64,000 bases of DNA, taken from contig JAFGUF010000022.1 in assembly GCA_016938675.1 (NCBI GenBank), positions 62,001 through 126,000 on the forward strand. Reading direction: 5' to 3'. The notes under the pieces are model-generated. The model saw only the letters and a program-made list of their open reading frames with translations. It had not been told where the DNA came from and did not search any database. Shown piece after piece: positions 1-10,254 of the stretch. A program made the position numbers and the translations under genes. Position 1 is the first letter of the stretch; each line of letters starts with the position of its first letter. This DNA is from Clostridia bacterium. GTDB taxonomy: Bacteria > Bacillota > Clostridia > Christensenellales > UMGS416.

Positions 1-717
1 GGCGCCGTCATAATAAAGTTTACCGCCGGCTTTATGAATAATCTCCGCAATCTTTACAATATCTCTCTCAAAAATTCCAAGAGTGTTTGGATTAGTAAGC
101 ATTAGAGCAGCTGTTTTTTCATCCGCCAGCTCTTCCAGCTTTTTGACGTCCACAAATCCGCCGTCTGTTGAAGGTATTTCAACAACCTCATATCCCACCA
201 TAGCAGCGCTTGCAGGATTTGTACCGTGGGCAGAATCGGGAATGAATACTTTGTTCCTGTATCCCTCTCCATTGGATTCATGGAATTGCTTTATCATCAT
301 AAGGCTGGTCAGCTCGCCGTGTGCGCCCGCAGAAGGCTGCAAGGTCATGTCATACATGCCTGTCACTTCGCATAGTGCTTCCTTAAGCTTATACATAACT
401 TCCATTGAGCCCTGCATGTCCGACTGGCTCTGCAGCGGATGAATATTTCTGAAGTTCTCGATTGAAGCTATTTCTTCATTTATAATCGGATTGTATTTCA
501 TTGTGCAAGAACCCAGAGGATAAAATCCGTTTGCTACGCCATGGGCTTTTCTTGCCAGTTCCTGATAGTGTCTTACCAAGTCAACTTCAGATACATCCGG
601 CAAATTTAGCTTCGCCTTGCGCGCATATTTCTCAGGAACGGTTTTCTCATCGCAATTAAAGAGTTTTCTTTTGTTCGCTCCTGCTACACTCTTTTCAAAT
701 ATCAGTTTGTTATACAT
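1..717 (-). CDS. gcvPB: Glycine dehydrogenase (decarboxylating) subunit 2, P-protein beta, C-terminus cut by window edge
   Basis: Reverse-strand translation [77 protein letters not shown]...; start overlaps the gcvPA stop. Confidence 0.95.
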   Translation of the reverse strand, partial: MYNKLIFEKSVAGANKRKLFNCDEKTVPEKYARKAKLNLPDVSEVDLVRHYQELARKAHGVANGFYPLGSCTMKYNPIINEEIASIENFRNIHPLQSQSDMQGSMEVMYKLKEALCEVTGMYDMTLQPSAGAHGELTSLMMIKQFHESNGEGYRNKVFIPDSAHGTNPASAAMVGYEVVEIPSTDGGFVDVKKLEELADEKTAALMLTNPNTLGIFERDIVKIAEIIHKAGGKLYYDGA

Positions 718-2032
718 GAGCAGACACCTCCCTGACTATCTGTACAAATTCGTCAATATCCTCAGCAGTATTTAGCTCAGTTACAGCTAGCAGATGCATA
801 TTCTCGCCCAGGTATAACCCTCCTAAGATATCGTTTTCCTTTAGCTTTTTGTCGAGGTCTCCGATGAAGCAAGGGATTTTAACGACAAATTCGTTGAAGA
901 TATCTTTCTGATATGTTTCTACTCCCTCGATTTCATTCATTTTCTTCTGCAGGTAACGAGCGTTCTCCATTGACTTAAGCGCAGCTTGCTTAAGCCCCGT
1001 TTCACCCATAGCTCCTAAATATGCTGCCGCTGTCAAGGCATTGAGAGCCTGATTCGAGCATATGTTTGAGGATGCCTTTTCCCTTCTTATGTGCTGCTCT
1101 CTTGCCTGCAGGGTGAGCACAAATCCTCTCTTGCCTTCGCTGTCTGTGGTCTGTCCTGCTATCCTGCCCGGGAGTTTCCTTATAAGCTTTTCAGTAGATG
1201 CCATAAATCCAAGATACGGCCCTCCGTTAGCCATGGAATTGCCAAGGCTTTGGCCTTCGCCTACAGCAATATCTGCATTGTATTCACCGGGGCTTTTTAG
1301 CACTGCCAGTGAAATTGGATTGACAACGGCAATAAACAGGCTCTTGTTTTCGTGCACTATCTTTTCGAATTCATCCATTTCCTCTATTGTGCCGAAGAAA
1401 TTGGGGCTCTGTATTGCGACGCCTGCGATATTATCGTTCAGCTTATTTTTCAGGTCCTCCGGGTTTGTCCTGTAGTTTTCTATATCCACAAGTTCCATCT
1501 CAAGGCCTGCGTATCTGCTCCATGTATCCATAACTTTTATGTATTCAGGATTTACACCCTTGGATATAAGAACCTTTTTCCTATTGTTCGTTCTTGTCAT
1601 CATGCATGCCTCAGCCAGCGCCGTTGCGCCGTCATATACGGATGCATTGCTTGCAGCCATTCCTGTCAGTGCGCATATATATGTTTGGTATTCAAATATC
1701 GCCTGCAGAACACCTTGGGATATTTCTGCCTGATACGGTGTATATGCAGTCAAGAATTCCTGCGTAGAGGCCACATCCATTACTACGCTTGGTATATAGT
1801 GGTTGTATACTCCTGCACCTAAAAAGCAGGATTTATATGTCCTGTTCTTTGCGGCAAGTGAGCGCATAATATTCCTGATTTCTATTTCGCTTTTCCCATC
1901 AGCTAGGTTTATGCCTCTTTTCAGCCTTACAGCGCCAGGCACACCGCAAAAAAGCTCCTCTGTATCTTTAATACCGATTACATCCATCATCTGTTTTCTT
2001 GTTTCATCGGTATTCGGAACATAACTAGTCAT
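710..2032 (-). CDS. gcvPA: Glycine dehydrogenase (decarboxylating) subunit 1
   Basis: ORF track 440 aa; [20 protein letters not shown]..., typical GcvPA, in gcv operon. Confidence 0.95.
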   Translation of the reverse strand: MTSYVPNTDETRKQMMDVIGIKDTEELFCGVPGAVRLKRGINLADGKSEIEIRNIMRSLAAKNRTYKSCFLGAGVYNHYIPSVVMDVASTQEFLTAYTPYQAEISQGVLQAIFEYQTYICALTGMAASNASVYDGATALAEACMMTRTNNRKKVLISKGVNPEYIKVMDTWSRYAGLEMELVDIENYRTNPEDLKNKLNDNIAGVAIQSPNFFGTIEEMDEFEKIVHENKSLFIAVVNPISLAVLKSPGEYNADIAVGEGQSLGNSMANGGPYLGFMASTEKLIRKLPGRIAGQTTDSEGKRGFVLTLQAREQHIRREKASSNICSNQALNALTAAAYLGAMGETGLKQAALKSMENARYLQKKMNEIEGVETYQKDIFNEFVVKIPCFIGDLDKKLKENDILGGLYLGENMHLLAVTELNTAEDIDEFVQIVREVSAHV

Positions 2033-2104
2033 TATATTCTCCTTAAAAAATATTTATACGAACCTAAGGCGCATATGAAATGCGCCTTATAAATCAGTTT
2101 TTAT

Positions 2105-2473
2105 TTATTTAATCAGCTCTTCGTATTCTTCAGCAGATATTACTTCTTCCAGCTCATATATTTTGAGAACTGCAATCCATGTTTCGTAGCAGCTGACATT
2201 AAGCTTCTCCGGTTCATCCTCAAGCTCAGCGTTAGTTTCCAGTACTTCGCAGTCAAAAGGCATCGCTATCTCTGAAACAGCCTTAACTGACTCAACTGTT
2301 GCCAATGTGTCACCAGCTGATATTTCGTCGCCTACTTCCGGAAGCTCAACATATACTATGTCACCTAATGCTTCCTGCGCATATTCTGTTATGCCCAGCT
2401 TATAGGTTCCGTCTCCCAGGGGCTCCAGCCAGTCGTGCTCTTTTGTGTACTTTAAATTGCTTGGTATGTTCAT
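2105..2473 (-). CDS. gcvH: Glycine cleavage system H protein
   Basis: 122 aa, TKEHDWLEPLGDGTYKLGITEYAQEALGDIVYVELPEVGDE...ATVESVKAVSE lipoyl motif. Confidence 0.96.
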   Translation of the reverse strand: MNIPSNLKYTKEHDWLEPLGDGTYKLGITEYAQEALGDIVYVELPEVGDEISAGDTLATVESVKAVSEIAMPFDCEVLETNAELEDEPEKLNVSCYETWIAVLKIYELEEVISAEEYEELIK

Positions 2474-2497
2474 CCTTTAGCTCCTTTTCGCTCATTT

Positions 2498-3586
2498 TTA
2501 TTTTTTTCTTTTATAAAATGGCCCTCTTATGATGACCCCTTCTACGTTTTTGTTCCTTATATTTACCTGTAATGCCCCACCAATTTTATTATAAGGAAGT
2601 TTTATCATTGCAAGGCCTATGGATTTATCCAGTGTAATGGACTTCGATCCTGATGTTAAGTATCCCACACGAATATCATCCATAAATACCAGATTGCCTT
2701 CTCTTCCAATGCCTTTTCCCGTCAGTTCTATAAAGCATCTTCGACGATTCAGTCCATTTTTGCTCTGTGCAATCAATGAATCCTTGCCCAGAAAGTCGTC
2801 CTGGCTATCTAATGTGACAAACCTGTCAAGTCCTGCTTCCAGAGGCGTAATATCAGCTGACAACTCGTTGCCATATAATGGCATTCCAGCTTCAAGCCTC
2901 AGTGTATCCCGCGCCCCAAGTCCGCATGGGGTGATGTCCTCTCCGCCTGCTATGATCAGTTTTCCCCATACTTCCGGCGCAAGTTCATTGTTCAGGTAGA
3001 TCTCAAATCCGTCTTCCCCTGTGTATCCCGTCCTTGATATGATGCAATCTTTGGAGCCGTCTATATCGGTTTCTATAAAAGTATAGTACTTTTGCGGCAG
3101 CTCATCACAGTCTATTGCTCTCAGCAATATTTCCTCAGCCATAGGCCCCTGAATAGCAATCTGTGACACTTCAGAAGAGATGTTTTTTACTTCCGCATCA
3201 AACTTATTGTTCTTTTTTATCCACTCAAAATCCTTTTCAACATTGGATGCGTTCACTACAAGCAGAAAATCTCTTTTCTTTTTGTATACCAGCACATCAT
3301 CAACACATCCACCTGTTTCATAGCACATTGGTGTATACTTCACTTCACCGGGTTCCATTTCGCTGATATCTACTGTTACAAGGTATTGAACCAGTTTGGC
3401 TGATTCTGGGCCTGTCACTGCTATTTCTCCCATATGGGAAACATCGAAAAGCCCGCAGTGCTGCCTTACCATATTGTGCTCTTTCACAATTGATGAATAC
3501 TGAATCGGCATTTCGTATCCAGCAAACTCAACCATTTTGCCGCCTGCAGCAATATGCCTTGCGTAGAGCGAAGTTTTCTTGTACAT
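2498..3586 (-). CDS. gcvT: Glycine cleavage system aminomethyltransferase T
   Basis: 362 aa, KTSLYARHIAAGGKMVEFAGYEMPIQY...GLFDVSHMGEI. Confidence 0.96.
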   Translation of the reverse strand: MYKKTSLYARHIAAGGKMVEFAGYEMPIQYSSIVKEHNMVRQHCGLFDVSHMGEIAVTGPESAKLVQYLVTVDISEMEPGEVKYTPMCYETGGCVDDVLVYKKKRDFLLVVNASNVEKDFEWIKKNNKFDAEVKNISSEVSQIAIQGPMAEEILLRAIDCDELPQKYYTFIETDIDGSKDCIISRTGYTGEDGFEIYLNNELAPEVWGKLIIAGGEDITPCGLGARDTLRLEAGMPLYGNELSADITPLEAGLDRFVTLDSQDDFLGKDSLIAQSKNGLNRRRCFIELTGKGIGREGNLVFMDDIRVGYLTSGSKSITLDKSIGLAMIKLPYNKIGGALQVNIRNKNVEGVIIRGPFYKRKK

Positions 3587-3699
3587 AGTAACTCCTTTTA
3601 TTAGCTTATTTTGCTCTTCTCTCCTTGCTATTCTATATATCTATCTATTTCTATATATACTTTTACCATAAATAAAAAGACCCTAAAAATACGCAGCTG

Positions 3700-3890
3700 C
3701 TGCATACTCTTAGTGTCTCTGTCCCTATTCCTGAGAGATTCCCCTGCCATGCAGAGTTGCCCCGTCGGCCTGCGCGCTGCCGCAGATATCCAGAGTATCG
3801 TCCTACTACGGTCCTTTTACCTGAGAGTTTTCACACACATTCTCCTTCGGTCCTTTTTTCAAAGTGTCTCCCGCAGTTATCATCCGATTA
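3700..3890 (-). promoter_or_regulatory. Tandem glycine riboswitch upstream of gcvT
   Basis: Reverse complement contains GGACCGAAGGAGAA...CTCTCAGGTAAAAGGACC...ACTCTGG followed by GCCGACGGGGCAACTCTGC...AATCTCTCAGGAATAGGGACAGAG, i.e. two glycine aptamer cores; located directly 5' of gcvT. Confidence 0.92.
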
Positions 3891-3906
3891 TATTTACTAA
3901 TTTAAA

Positions 3907-3935
3907 ATTATAAATCCTATTCCTCGTAATGTCAA
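3907..3935 (-). promoter_or_regulatory. Consensus sigma-A promoter for the gcv operon
   Basis: Reverse strand TTGACA-17 nt-TATAAT (3935-3930 and 3912-3907). Confidence 0.85.
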
Positions 3936-3979
3936 CGTAGTAATTATATGCAATTACCTAATAAAGTTATTACTTAGCA

Positions 3980-6685
3980 TCAAATGTTAATCAGCATATA
4001 TTCGCTGCTTATCTGGGCTACGATATCCGCAACATAATCATGGCATGTAAACATGAATACCTGCCTCTCTCTGGATATCTGTTCGATTATCTTCATGAGT
4101 TTCGTAAAGCGCACTACATCCCAGTTTACCAGAGCTTCATCCAGAACTATTGGCAGCTTGTCGCCCTGCGGGTCAAATCTTTCCAGCATGGCAAGCCGCA
4201 AGGCCAGGTATATCTGCTCTCTTGTTCCCCTGCTTATGGTTGAATCTATAGCTTCAAAGTCGAAGACCCTAGCATCATCCTGCATAACCATAATAGATGT
4301 GCCTTTTTCGCTCAGGCGAATCTGGCTGTACCTTCCTTCTGTTATAGCTGAAAGGTATTCGCTGGCCTTGTCCAGGAATTTCGGGTTGAATTCGCTTATG
4401 AATTTATCCCTGGATTTCTGTATCAATCCGTAGCATATTGCGTATTCATCGCGCAGGCGAACGCTTTTTTCCTTCATTGCTTTTAGGTCTTCAATCTCTC
4501 CTTCAATTATAGCAGGTGACAGGCCGTTTTCATTAAGGTACCCCCTCTTTGATTTCAGCTCGCCCTTTTTCGCATTCAATTTCTGGAGTTCCTGCCTTTT
4601 TTCATCCAGCAGCTCCGCATTTCTCGCAGAAAGCGTGTTCATCTCGAATATCTTAGCCTCAAGGTTTTTGCCCGCCTTCTCAAAGAGATCGTCAAAATCC
4701 TCATATTTCTGTCTCAGCATACTCTCCCTGCTTTTTGCTGACTGGTAATCATCCCTCATCTTTTTTAGCTTTTCGGCTTTATCAAGAATATTATTTCCGG
4801 GAAGTATATGCAAGGCATCATCAATCGTTCGTATCTTTTCTTCATTTTCATTTATAGCTTCTGATATCTCTTTTATCTGCTCGTCTAGCATTGTAGTCTC
4901 TTTGCCTGCCGCCATTGCGTCGCTCTCCAGCTGCAGCAGTGTGTCCAGCCTGCGCCTCATATCATCAGTATCGGATTCATATCGTACGCTTCTGCCCAAT
5001 ATTTCCATGGCAATGCGCTTAACCTCATCTTCTTTCCTTATTGTTTCAACCTTGTCTTTTTCAACTTCGTCTTTTAGCTGAGAATACTCAAGATAATCAT
5101 CCTGGAGCTGTGCTATTGATTCAATAAGCGATTTATCAGGATGGTTTCTTTTCTCCATAGGTATAAATTCATACTCCAGCCTCTTTTGCAGGTTGAAAAG
5201 CACAGTATCATATTCATTATCCAGTTTCTTTAGCTCAGAGGCATTTTCATCGAATACAGGTTTGCTCTCTTCTCTAGATTTCTTAAAGTATGATACGGCC
5301 GCCGCGCCGCCCAGAAGAAGTGCGCCTAGTATGATAGTAATCGCTCTGCTTATGCCAAACGGTACAAATATCATCAGCAGTCCAATAATTCCGGCTCCAA
5401 AAAGAAGGTAGTCTGTTTTATCCAGCTTTTCAAAAAAGCTTTTGCTGTTTTGCGTGCTGTTTTCCAGCACCTTCTGGCTTAGCGCTGCTTTCTCCTCATT
5501 CAGCCTCTGCATTTTATCAAGGAAGGCAAAACAATCTGCAATATTTATCCTCATTAAGTCCGGAAAGCTTTCCCAAGTAAAGCTGCCTGTCAGCACCCTT
5601 TTTACTTTCATGCCTATCTGGTTGCGCTTAGTCTTTTCTCTGTCCAGGTCTCTTGCTGCGCTCGTCTTAAGCCCTTCAAGATTGCTTGTAATGCTCTCTG
5701 CCTTAGGCACCAGCTCCTTGCACAGCATGAGGTCTTTGTATTGATTCTGATACTGGTCTATGGTCTCTTTTAGCTGAGCTTTGCGTTTTGCCTTTTCCTG
5801 CAGTTTGCTGCGCTCGGCATTAATCTCTGTTACTATTTCCTCAAGATGCCTGCTGGTATCGCGTGGAACACTGTTAAATTTTTCTATCTGGCTTGTTTCA
5901 GCAAATGTCTCGCTTACTTTTGCCAGCTCATTATAGAAATCCAGCTGCCTTTTTGTCTCTATCTCCTCTTTCGTTACGTTTTCTATTGTATCGGTACACG
6001 CCTTTATCTTGTCATCGGTTTCCTCTTCTTCTATTTCAAGCGCGCGAATCCTCTGCTGATCCTGCCTGGCTTGTTTCATTTTCCCCTTCAGTTCAGCTAT
6101 TGCGTCCTCTGTCTCTTTTGCCTTTGTTAATTTGGTCAGCACCTTTCCCTTCCATGCTTCCTTTATCTTGTTATCCAGGTTTTCCGTTATTTTTTCATGA
6201 GGCAGCAGAAAATCAGGATATAGTCCACCGAGAATAGAGTCCTGCTCTCTTTCCCAGCTTTCCTTCAGTGCTACTATCTGCTCAATATCAAGGGAGTAAA
6301 TCCCCTCATATGTCTGCCTTGATATGCCCTTAAATAAATCCAGAGGTTCATTTTCGGATTCTTTAATCGTTCCGCCTCTCGCAATGCTCGCCTTAGGGTC
6401 GTTGCCGTCAAAATACCTAGAGACTTTATACGCGCCTGAATTATCAAGGCACTGGCCCTCTATCCTTGGATACCCCCCTGTAAAAGCTCTTGCCTTAGGC
6501 GACAGCCTGAACGATTTTCGCCTGCCATCATTCAAAAATCCGAACATCAAAGCCAGCATCGCATGATGCGTTGTGGATTTTCCGCTCTCATTATTGCCCT
6601 TTATTACGGATATGCCCTCACCGAAATTTATTTCTTTTTTCAGGATGCATCCGTATTCGCTTATATTCATACTTTTAATTTTCAT
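3980..6685 (-). CDS. AAA family ATPase, SbcC/YhaN-like coiled-coil protein
   Basis: 901 aa; N-terminal SVIKGNNESGKSTTHHAMLALMFGF Walker A, C-terminal LPIVLDEALVNWD Walker B; adjacent to SbcD/YhaO-like nuclease. Confidence 0.85.
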   Translation of the reverse strand: MKIKSMNISEYGCILKKEINFGEGISVIKGNNESGKSTTHHAMLALMFGFLNDGRRKSFRLSPKARAFTGGYPRIEGQCLDNSGAYKVSRYFDGNDPKASIARGGTIKESENEPLDLFKGISRQTYEGIYSLDIEQIVALKESWEREQDSILGGLYPDFLLPHEKITENLDNKIKEAWKGKVLTKLTKAKETEDAIAELKGKMKQARQDQQRIRALEIEEEETDDKIKACTDTIENVTKEEIETKRQLDFYNELAKVSETFAETSQIEKFNSVPRDTSRHLEEIVTEINAERSKLQEKAKRKAQLKETIDQYQNQYKDLMLCKELVPKAESITSNLEGLKTSAARDLDREKTKRNQIGMKVKRVLTGSFTWESFPDLMRINIADCFAFLDKMQRLNEEKAALSQKVLENSTQNSKSFFEKLDKTDYLLFGAGIIGLLMIFVPFGISRAITIILGALLLGGAAAVSYFKKSREESKPVFDENASELKKLDNEYDTVLFNLQKRLEYEFIPMEKRNHPDKSLIESIAQLQDDYLEYSQLKDEVEKDKVETIRKEDEVKRIAMEILGRSVRYESDTDDMRRRLDTLLQLESDAMAAGKETTMLDEQIKEISEAINENEEKIRTIDDALHILPGNNILDKAEKLKKMRDDYQSAKSRESMLRQKYEDFDDLFEKAGKNLEAKIFEMNTLSARNAELLDEKRQELQKLNAKKGELKSKRGYLNENGLSPAIIEGEIEDLKAMKEKSVRLRDEYAICYGLIQKSRDKFISEFNPKFLDKASEYLSAITEGRYSQIRLSEKGTSIMVMQDDARVFDFEAIDSTISRGTREQIYLALRLAMLERFDPQGDKLPIVLDEALVNWDVVRFTKLMKIIEQISRERQVFMFTCHDYVADIVAQISSEYMLINI

Positions 6686-6717
6686 AACTGCTCCCCATAT
6701 TCCATACTAAATAAAAA

Positions 6718-7929
6718 TCAGTCTTCCTGCTTAATCATCACTTCACAGAGCTTTCTGTCGATATTCTGCAAAAGCGATTGAATATATTCAGGGCTGTCCC
6801 CGCCGTCTAATCCCTTGTACTGCTCATTTATGATCTCAATAATTTCATTTTTAAGTTCATCGCTACTTTTTGCATCCTTAGCCATCTGAAGGGCAATAGA
6901 TAAAAGATGCCGGTCGCCTAAATATTCGTCAGGATTAATAAGTGAAGAAAGCGAATTTACCAGTGTAACGCTTGTGCCCGTTAGCTTGGTCAGGCTGTCC
7001 TGCATATCTGCCCTCGCTTCCTCGTCAAAATGCTCATACAATGGGCACTGGCCCTTTAGCGTAAGCCGGACAAAGCATATGCTGTTTTCATCCGCTTCAG
7101 CATTTATTTTATCTGCGCATATTTTCTGCATCGCTGCCGCGTCGTCGGCCTCGTCAAGCCCGTCTGCCTCTATATCATACCATTTTATATCAGCAAGTTC
7201 CTTAAACTCATATGTTGATACTCCCTTTTTATCAAGAGATACCAGATAGGCTCCCTTTGCGCCTGTTTCGCCGAAATCCCTGCCGCATGTACAGCCTGGA
7301 AAAACAGCAGGCCTGTCATCTCCATAAACTGCAGTTTTATGTATATGCCCCAGTGCCCAGTAATCAAATGGGAGCATCGAAAGGTCTTGATAAGTACAGG
7401 GCGAATACACCTTCTCGCCGCCGATGTCCAGAGAGGTGTGCAGCATGCCTACAATAGGCACGTCTGTATTTGCTTTTGGTATTTTGAACTTCTTTGCAAG
7501 ATTTTCTTCCACACGCGGCGAAGCATAGCCGACACCTATTACAATTCCGATAAGATTGCCCTCCTCGTCCTTCACCTCAACGCTTTCGGGGGATTCATCG
7601 TCAAATACATGCACATTCTCACCCAGCTTGAATTTTCGCAGTTTTGATGATTTAGGGTCGTGGTTTCCCAGACAGTAGAACACACAAATGGCTTTCTGGC
7701 TTAAACGCTCAAAGCTGTCTCTAAGCATAAGCTCCGTTCTGAAAGTCAGGTGGTCGTCATCAAATAAATCGCCTGATATAACCAGCGCATCGCAATTTTC
7801 CTCAATACAAAGGTTAACAGCTGCTCTGAATGACTTTTCTACAGAATCAAGAATCAAATCCCTGTTGTTTTTGTCGCTTAATATGACCGAATCTAAATGT
7901 GTGTCTGCAATATGAACGAACTTGAACAT
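6718..7929 (-). CDS. DNA repair exonuclease, metallophosphoesterase (SbcD/YhaO-like)
   Basis: MFKFVHIADTHLDSV...ALVISGDLFDDD...CLGNHDP...ALGHIHK metallophosphoesterase motifs. Confidence 0.88.
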   Translation of the reverse strand: MFKFVHIADTHLDSVILSDKNNRDLILDSVEKSFRAAVNLCIEENCDALVISGDLFDDDHLTFRTELMLRDSFERLSQKAICVFYCLGNHDPKSSKLRKFKLGENVHVFDDESPESVEVKDEEGNLIGIVIGVGYASPRVEENLAKKFKIPKANTDVPIVGMLHTSLDIGGEKVYSPCTYQDLSMLPFDYWALGHIHKTAVYGDDRPAVFPGCTCGRDFGETGAKGAYLVSLDKKGVSTYEFKELADIKWYDIEADGLDEADDAAAMQKICADKINAEADENSICFVRLTLKGQCPLYEHFDEEARADMQDSLTKLTGTSVTLVNSLSSLINPDEYLGDRHLLSIALQMAKDAKSSDELKNEIIEIINEQYKGLDGGDSPEYIQSLLQNIDRKLCEVMIKQED

Positions 7930-8135
7930 CTCAATACCTCCGGCTTTTTGTAAATACGAAAGGCTTCTCTTTTATATAATAACACCATTGATGTAAAAAA
8001 TAAAATAGTTTAAAAAAAAGAAACAAATTGTTTACCACATTATCAATATATATTGACAATTAAGAAAAGAAATGATAATATATCAATAGTTATATATCAT
8101 ATGTTATGTATCAATCGATATACAAGGAGAAATTC

Positions 8136-8711
8136 ATGCCGCCAAAAGTAAAATTCACAAAAGAACAGGTGCTCGATGCAGCATTTGAAATAGCAAATGA
8201 AGAGGGATTCGACAGCATAACCATACGCAGGGTCGCAGACAAGCTAGGGTCTTCCATAGCGCCTATTTATGTTAATTTCAAGAATCTTGATGAGTTGAAA
8301 TATGAATTGGCAGAAAAGATAATAAGCCTTACAACGGAGGTAATGCTGTCTGAAAAGACGCACGACCCTTTCCTTGATATCGGCGCCGGCAATATACGGC
8401 TTGCCCTTGATTACCCTCAGCTTTTCAGGGATTTTCACCTCAATCCAAACTGCCGAAAGTATTTCATAAAAAACAACTCACATCATGGAAAGCTAATAGA
8501 AAAAATGTCTGCATCACAAAAGCTTAAGGGCCTATCCACTGAACAAATGGGAGAGCTGCTGCAGACGATGGCATTCGTTACGTTCGGCATAATATTTGAA
8601 AGCCTTACCGGCGAAATGAAAATGGCTTACGAAGAGGTTGTAAGATATATGGAAGATACAGCAGATAGCCTGATTGCAGGATATAAAATTAGAAAGGGAA
8701 TAAAAGAATGA
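8136..8711 (+). CDS. TetR/AcrR family transcriptional regulator
   Basis: FTKEQVLDAAFEIANEEGFDSITIRRVADKLGSSIAPIYVNFKNLDELK HTH; AGGAG precedes ATG at 8136 (ORF track start 8106). Confidence 0.85.
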   Translation: MPPKVKFTKEQVLDAAFEIANEEGFDSITIRRVADKLGSSIAPIYVNFKNLDELKYELAEKIISLTTEVMLSEKTHDPFLDIGAGNIRLALDYPQLFRDFHLNPNCRKYFIKNNSHHGKLIEKMSASQKLKGLSTEQMGELLQTMAFVTFGIIFESLTGEMKMAYEEVVRYMEDTADSLIAGYKIRKGIKE

Positions 8712-9262
8712 TAATAACAATGGTGAATGGTATTGCAGAGAACCAGTATCCAGACGAGAGCAATGAAATAGTTTCTGCTGCAGAGTCGCTTAAGACGGAG
8801 CACCAGGTAAATCTATTTAACCTGAACAAATTGGATGTGCATCCATGTTCCGGCTGCTGGACATGCTGGATCAAAGAGCCGGGAAGATGCGTATATGATG
8901 ATGACATGACAGATATATACAGATCAACAGTAAAAAGTGATGTTCTGATATGGATATCACAAATCAAAGCAGGATTTGTTCAAAGTGATATACGCATGGC
9001 GACTGAGCGGATGTTCGCCCTTTTGCTGCCCCACATGATGGAGCTAAATGGCGAAATGCACCACATTCCCCGATATGAGAAGCAGCCTAAGCTTGGCTTG
9101 GTGATTGTAGGTGAATCCGAACATGACCTAGAACAGGAAGAAATATTGAAAGAGTATATGTATAGGCTCTCCCTGAATTTCAACAAGGCTTCAGGCAATT
9201 TTGTGCACTACTTTGAGCTAGGCAAAGGAAAGGAGCTTGCTGATGAAATTATCAATTTATAA
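8708..9262 (+). CDS. NADPH-dependent FMN reductase / iron-sulfur flavoprotein-like, Cys motif present
   Basis: HPCSGCWTCWIKEPGRCVYDDDM (C-x2-C-x2-C-x7-C) typical of the family. Confidence 0.75.
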   Translation: MIITMVNGIAENQYPDESNEIVSAAESLKTEHQVNLFNLNKLDVHPCSGCWTCWIKEPGRCVYDDDMTDIYRSTVKSDVLIWISQIKAGFVQSDIRMATERMFALLLPHMMELNGEMHHIPRYEKQPKLGLVIVGESEHDLEQEEILKEYMYRLSLNFNKASGNFVHYFELGKGKELADEIINL

Positions 9263-9893
9263 TGGTTCTCCAAGGGGCAGCTCAAGCAACTCGGATGTTT
9301 TTTCTGATTTGCTTGCAGAAGGCATGGGAAACTCAATAGAAATATCAAAATACTATTTGAAAGATACTGCAAAGCATCAGCAAATAATAAACGATGTGTC
9401 TGACTGCTACTTTGTTGTTTTCCCTCTTTATGCGGATCTTGCTCCGTATGCGGTGAAAGTGTTTTTTGAAAAAATGGAAGAAAACAAAGAAATCTATTCC
9501 GGCAAACCAATATACTTCTTTATTCACAGCGGCTTTCCGGAAGCAAAGCAATCCCGCTTACTTGAAAGATACCTAAAGTATTTCTGCAAAATAATAGGTG
9601 CTGAATGCAAAAGCGTATGCATTATGGGCAACAGCGAAGGCGTGCGTCACCTGAATAGGACATCAAAGCGATACAATAGAATTAAATTTTATATGCATTC
9701 ATTTGCTCAAGACATTATAAATGACAGGCAATTTAACGAAGAAGGAATCCGATTTTTTCACATGATGGAAACCTTGCCTAAGCCCGTTTTATTCATATTC
9801 AGGCATTTCCCTAGCATATTTAATAAAGGATTTGACATCATGATAAAGAAAAAAGGTGCCTATGAAAAAAGGTTTGATAAGCCATATGCTTAG
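9243..9893 (+). CDS. Flavodoxin-fold NAD(P)H-dependent oxidoreductase-like protein
   Basis: KLSIYNGSPRGSSSNSD FMN phosphate-binding loop; overlaps upstream gene; start 9243 more likely than 9237. Confidence 0.65.
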   Translation: MKLSIYNGSPRGSSSNSDVFSDLLAEGMGNSIEISKYYLKDTAKHQQIINDVSDCYFVVFPLYADLAPYAVKVFFEKMEENKEIYSGKPIYFFIHSGFPEAKQSRLLERYLKYFCKIIGAECKSVCIMGNSEGVRHLNRTSKRYNRIKFYMHSFAQDIINDRQFNEEGIRFFHMMETLPKPVLFIFRHFPSIFNKGFDIMIKKKGAYEKRFDKPYA

Positions 9894-9969
9894 ACGATTT
9901 TCAAATGACGAATATGTATCAAAAAATCCGTCCTTGAATTCTTCTATATCTTGTGCTATAATCTATCAA

Positions 9970-10228
9970 ACAACTTGATAGAAGCTTAGAAACTAAGCTT
10001 GATAAAAGCGATGACAAAGCATAGTAACCTGTGGAATCAGGCCATTTGCAGAGAGAGGCATAAATGCTGAAAATGCCTCATTGGCTCCATTAGCGAAATT
10101 CACTTTGTAGCTGATTGTCTCAACGGCAACAAGTAGGGCGATCCGGGAGCACTCCGTTAAACGTGCAGCTATTTTATGATAGGTGGTATAACGAGATTTA
10201 GCCTCGTCCTTTTCGGACGGGGCTTTTA
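9970..10228 (+). promoter_or_regulatory. T-box riboswitch (Phe), upstream of pheS
   Basis: AGTA/AGAGAG stem I motifs, specifier-region GAAATTCA giving UUC, T-box-like AGGTGGTATAACG at 10181-10193, terminator GCCTCGTCC-TTTTC-GGACGGGGC-TTTT. Confidence 0.9.
10202..10228 (+). terminator. T-box regulated intrinsic terminator
   Basis: gcctcgtcc ttttc ggacggggc tttt. Confidence 0.88.
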
Positions 10229-10254
10229 ATATTAACAGAAAGAGTGATGACTGT

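Noticed and set aside
1062-2024. Plus-strand ORFs (137, 69, 156, 64, 73 aa) opposite gcvPA
   Set aside because: Antisense shadow ORFs within a strongly conserved CDS, with no SD or recognisable domains. The same applies to most secondary ORFs in the track, e.g. 4053-4433, 11368-11931, 22524-22976, 41558-42199, 54319-54699, 59523-59981.
7185-7647. Overlapping short ORFs on both strands within the yhaO-like gene
   Set aside because: The metallophosphoesterase ORF is intact and conserved through this region.
8041-8135. Repeated TATCAAT motifs upstream of the first TetR gene
   Set aside because: A promoter (TTGACA...TAATAT) is plausible, but the AT-rich repeats form no clean palindrome, so an operator call is not supported.
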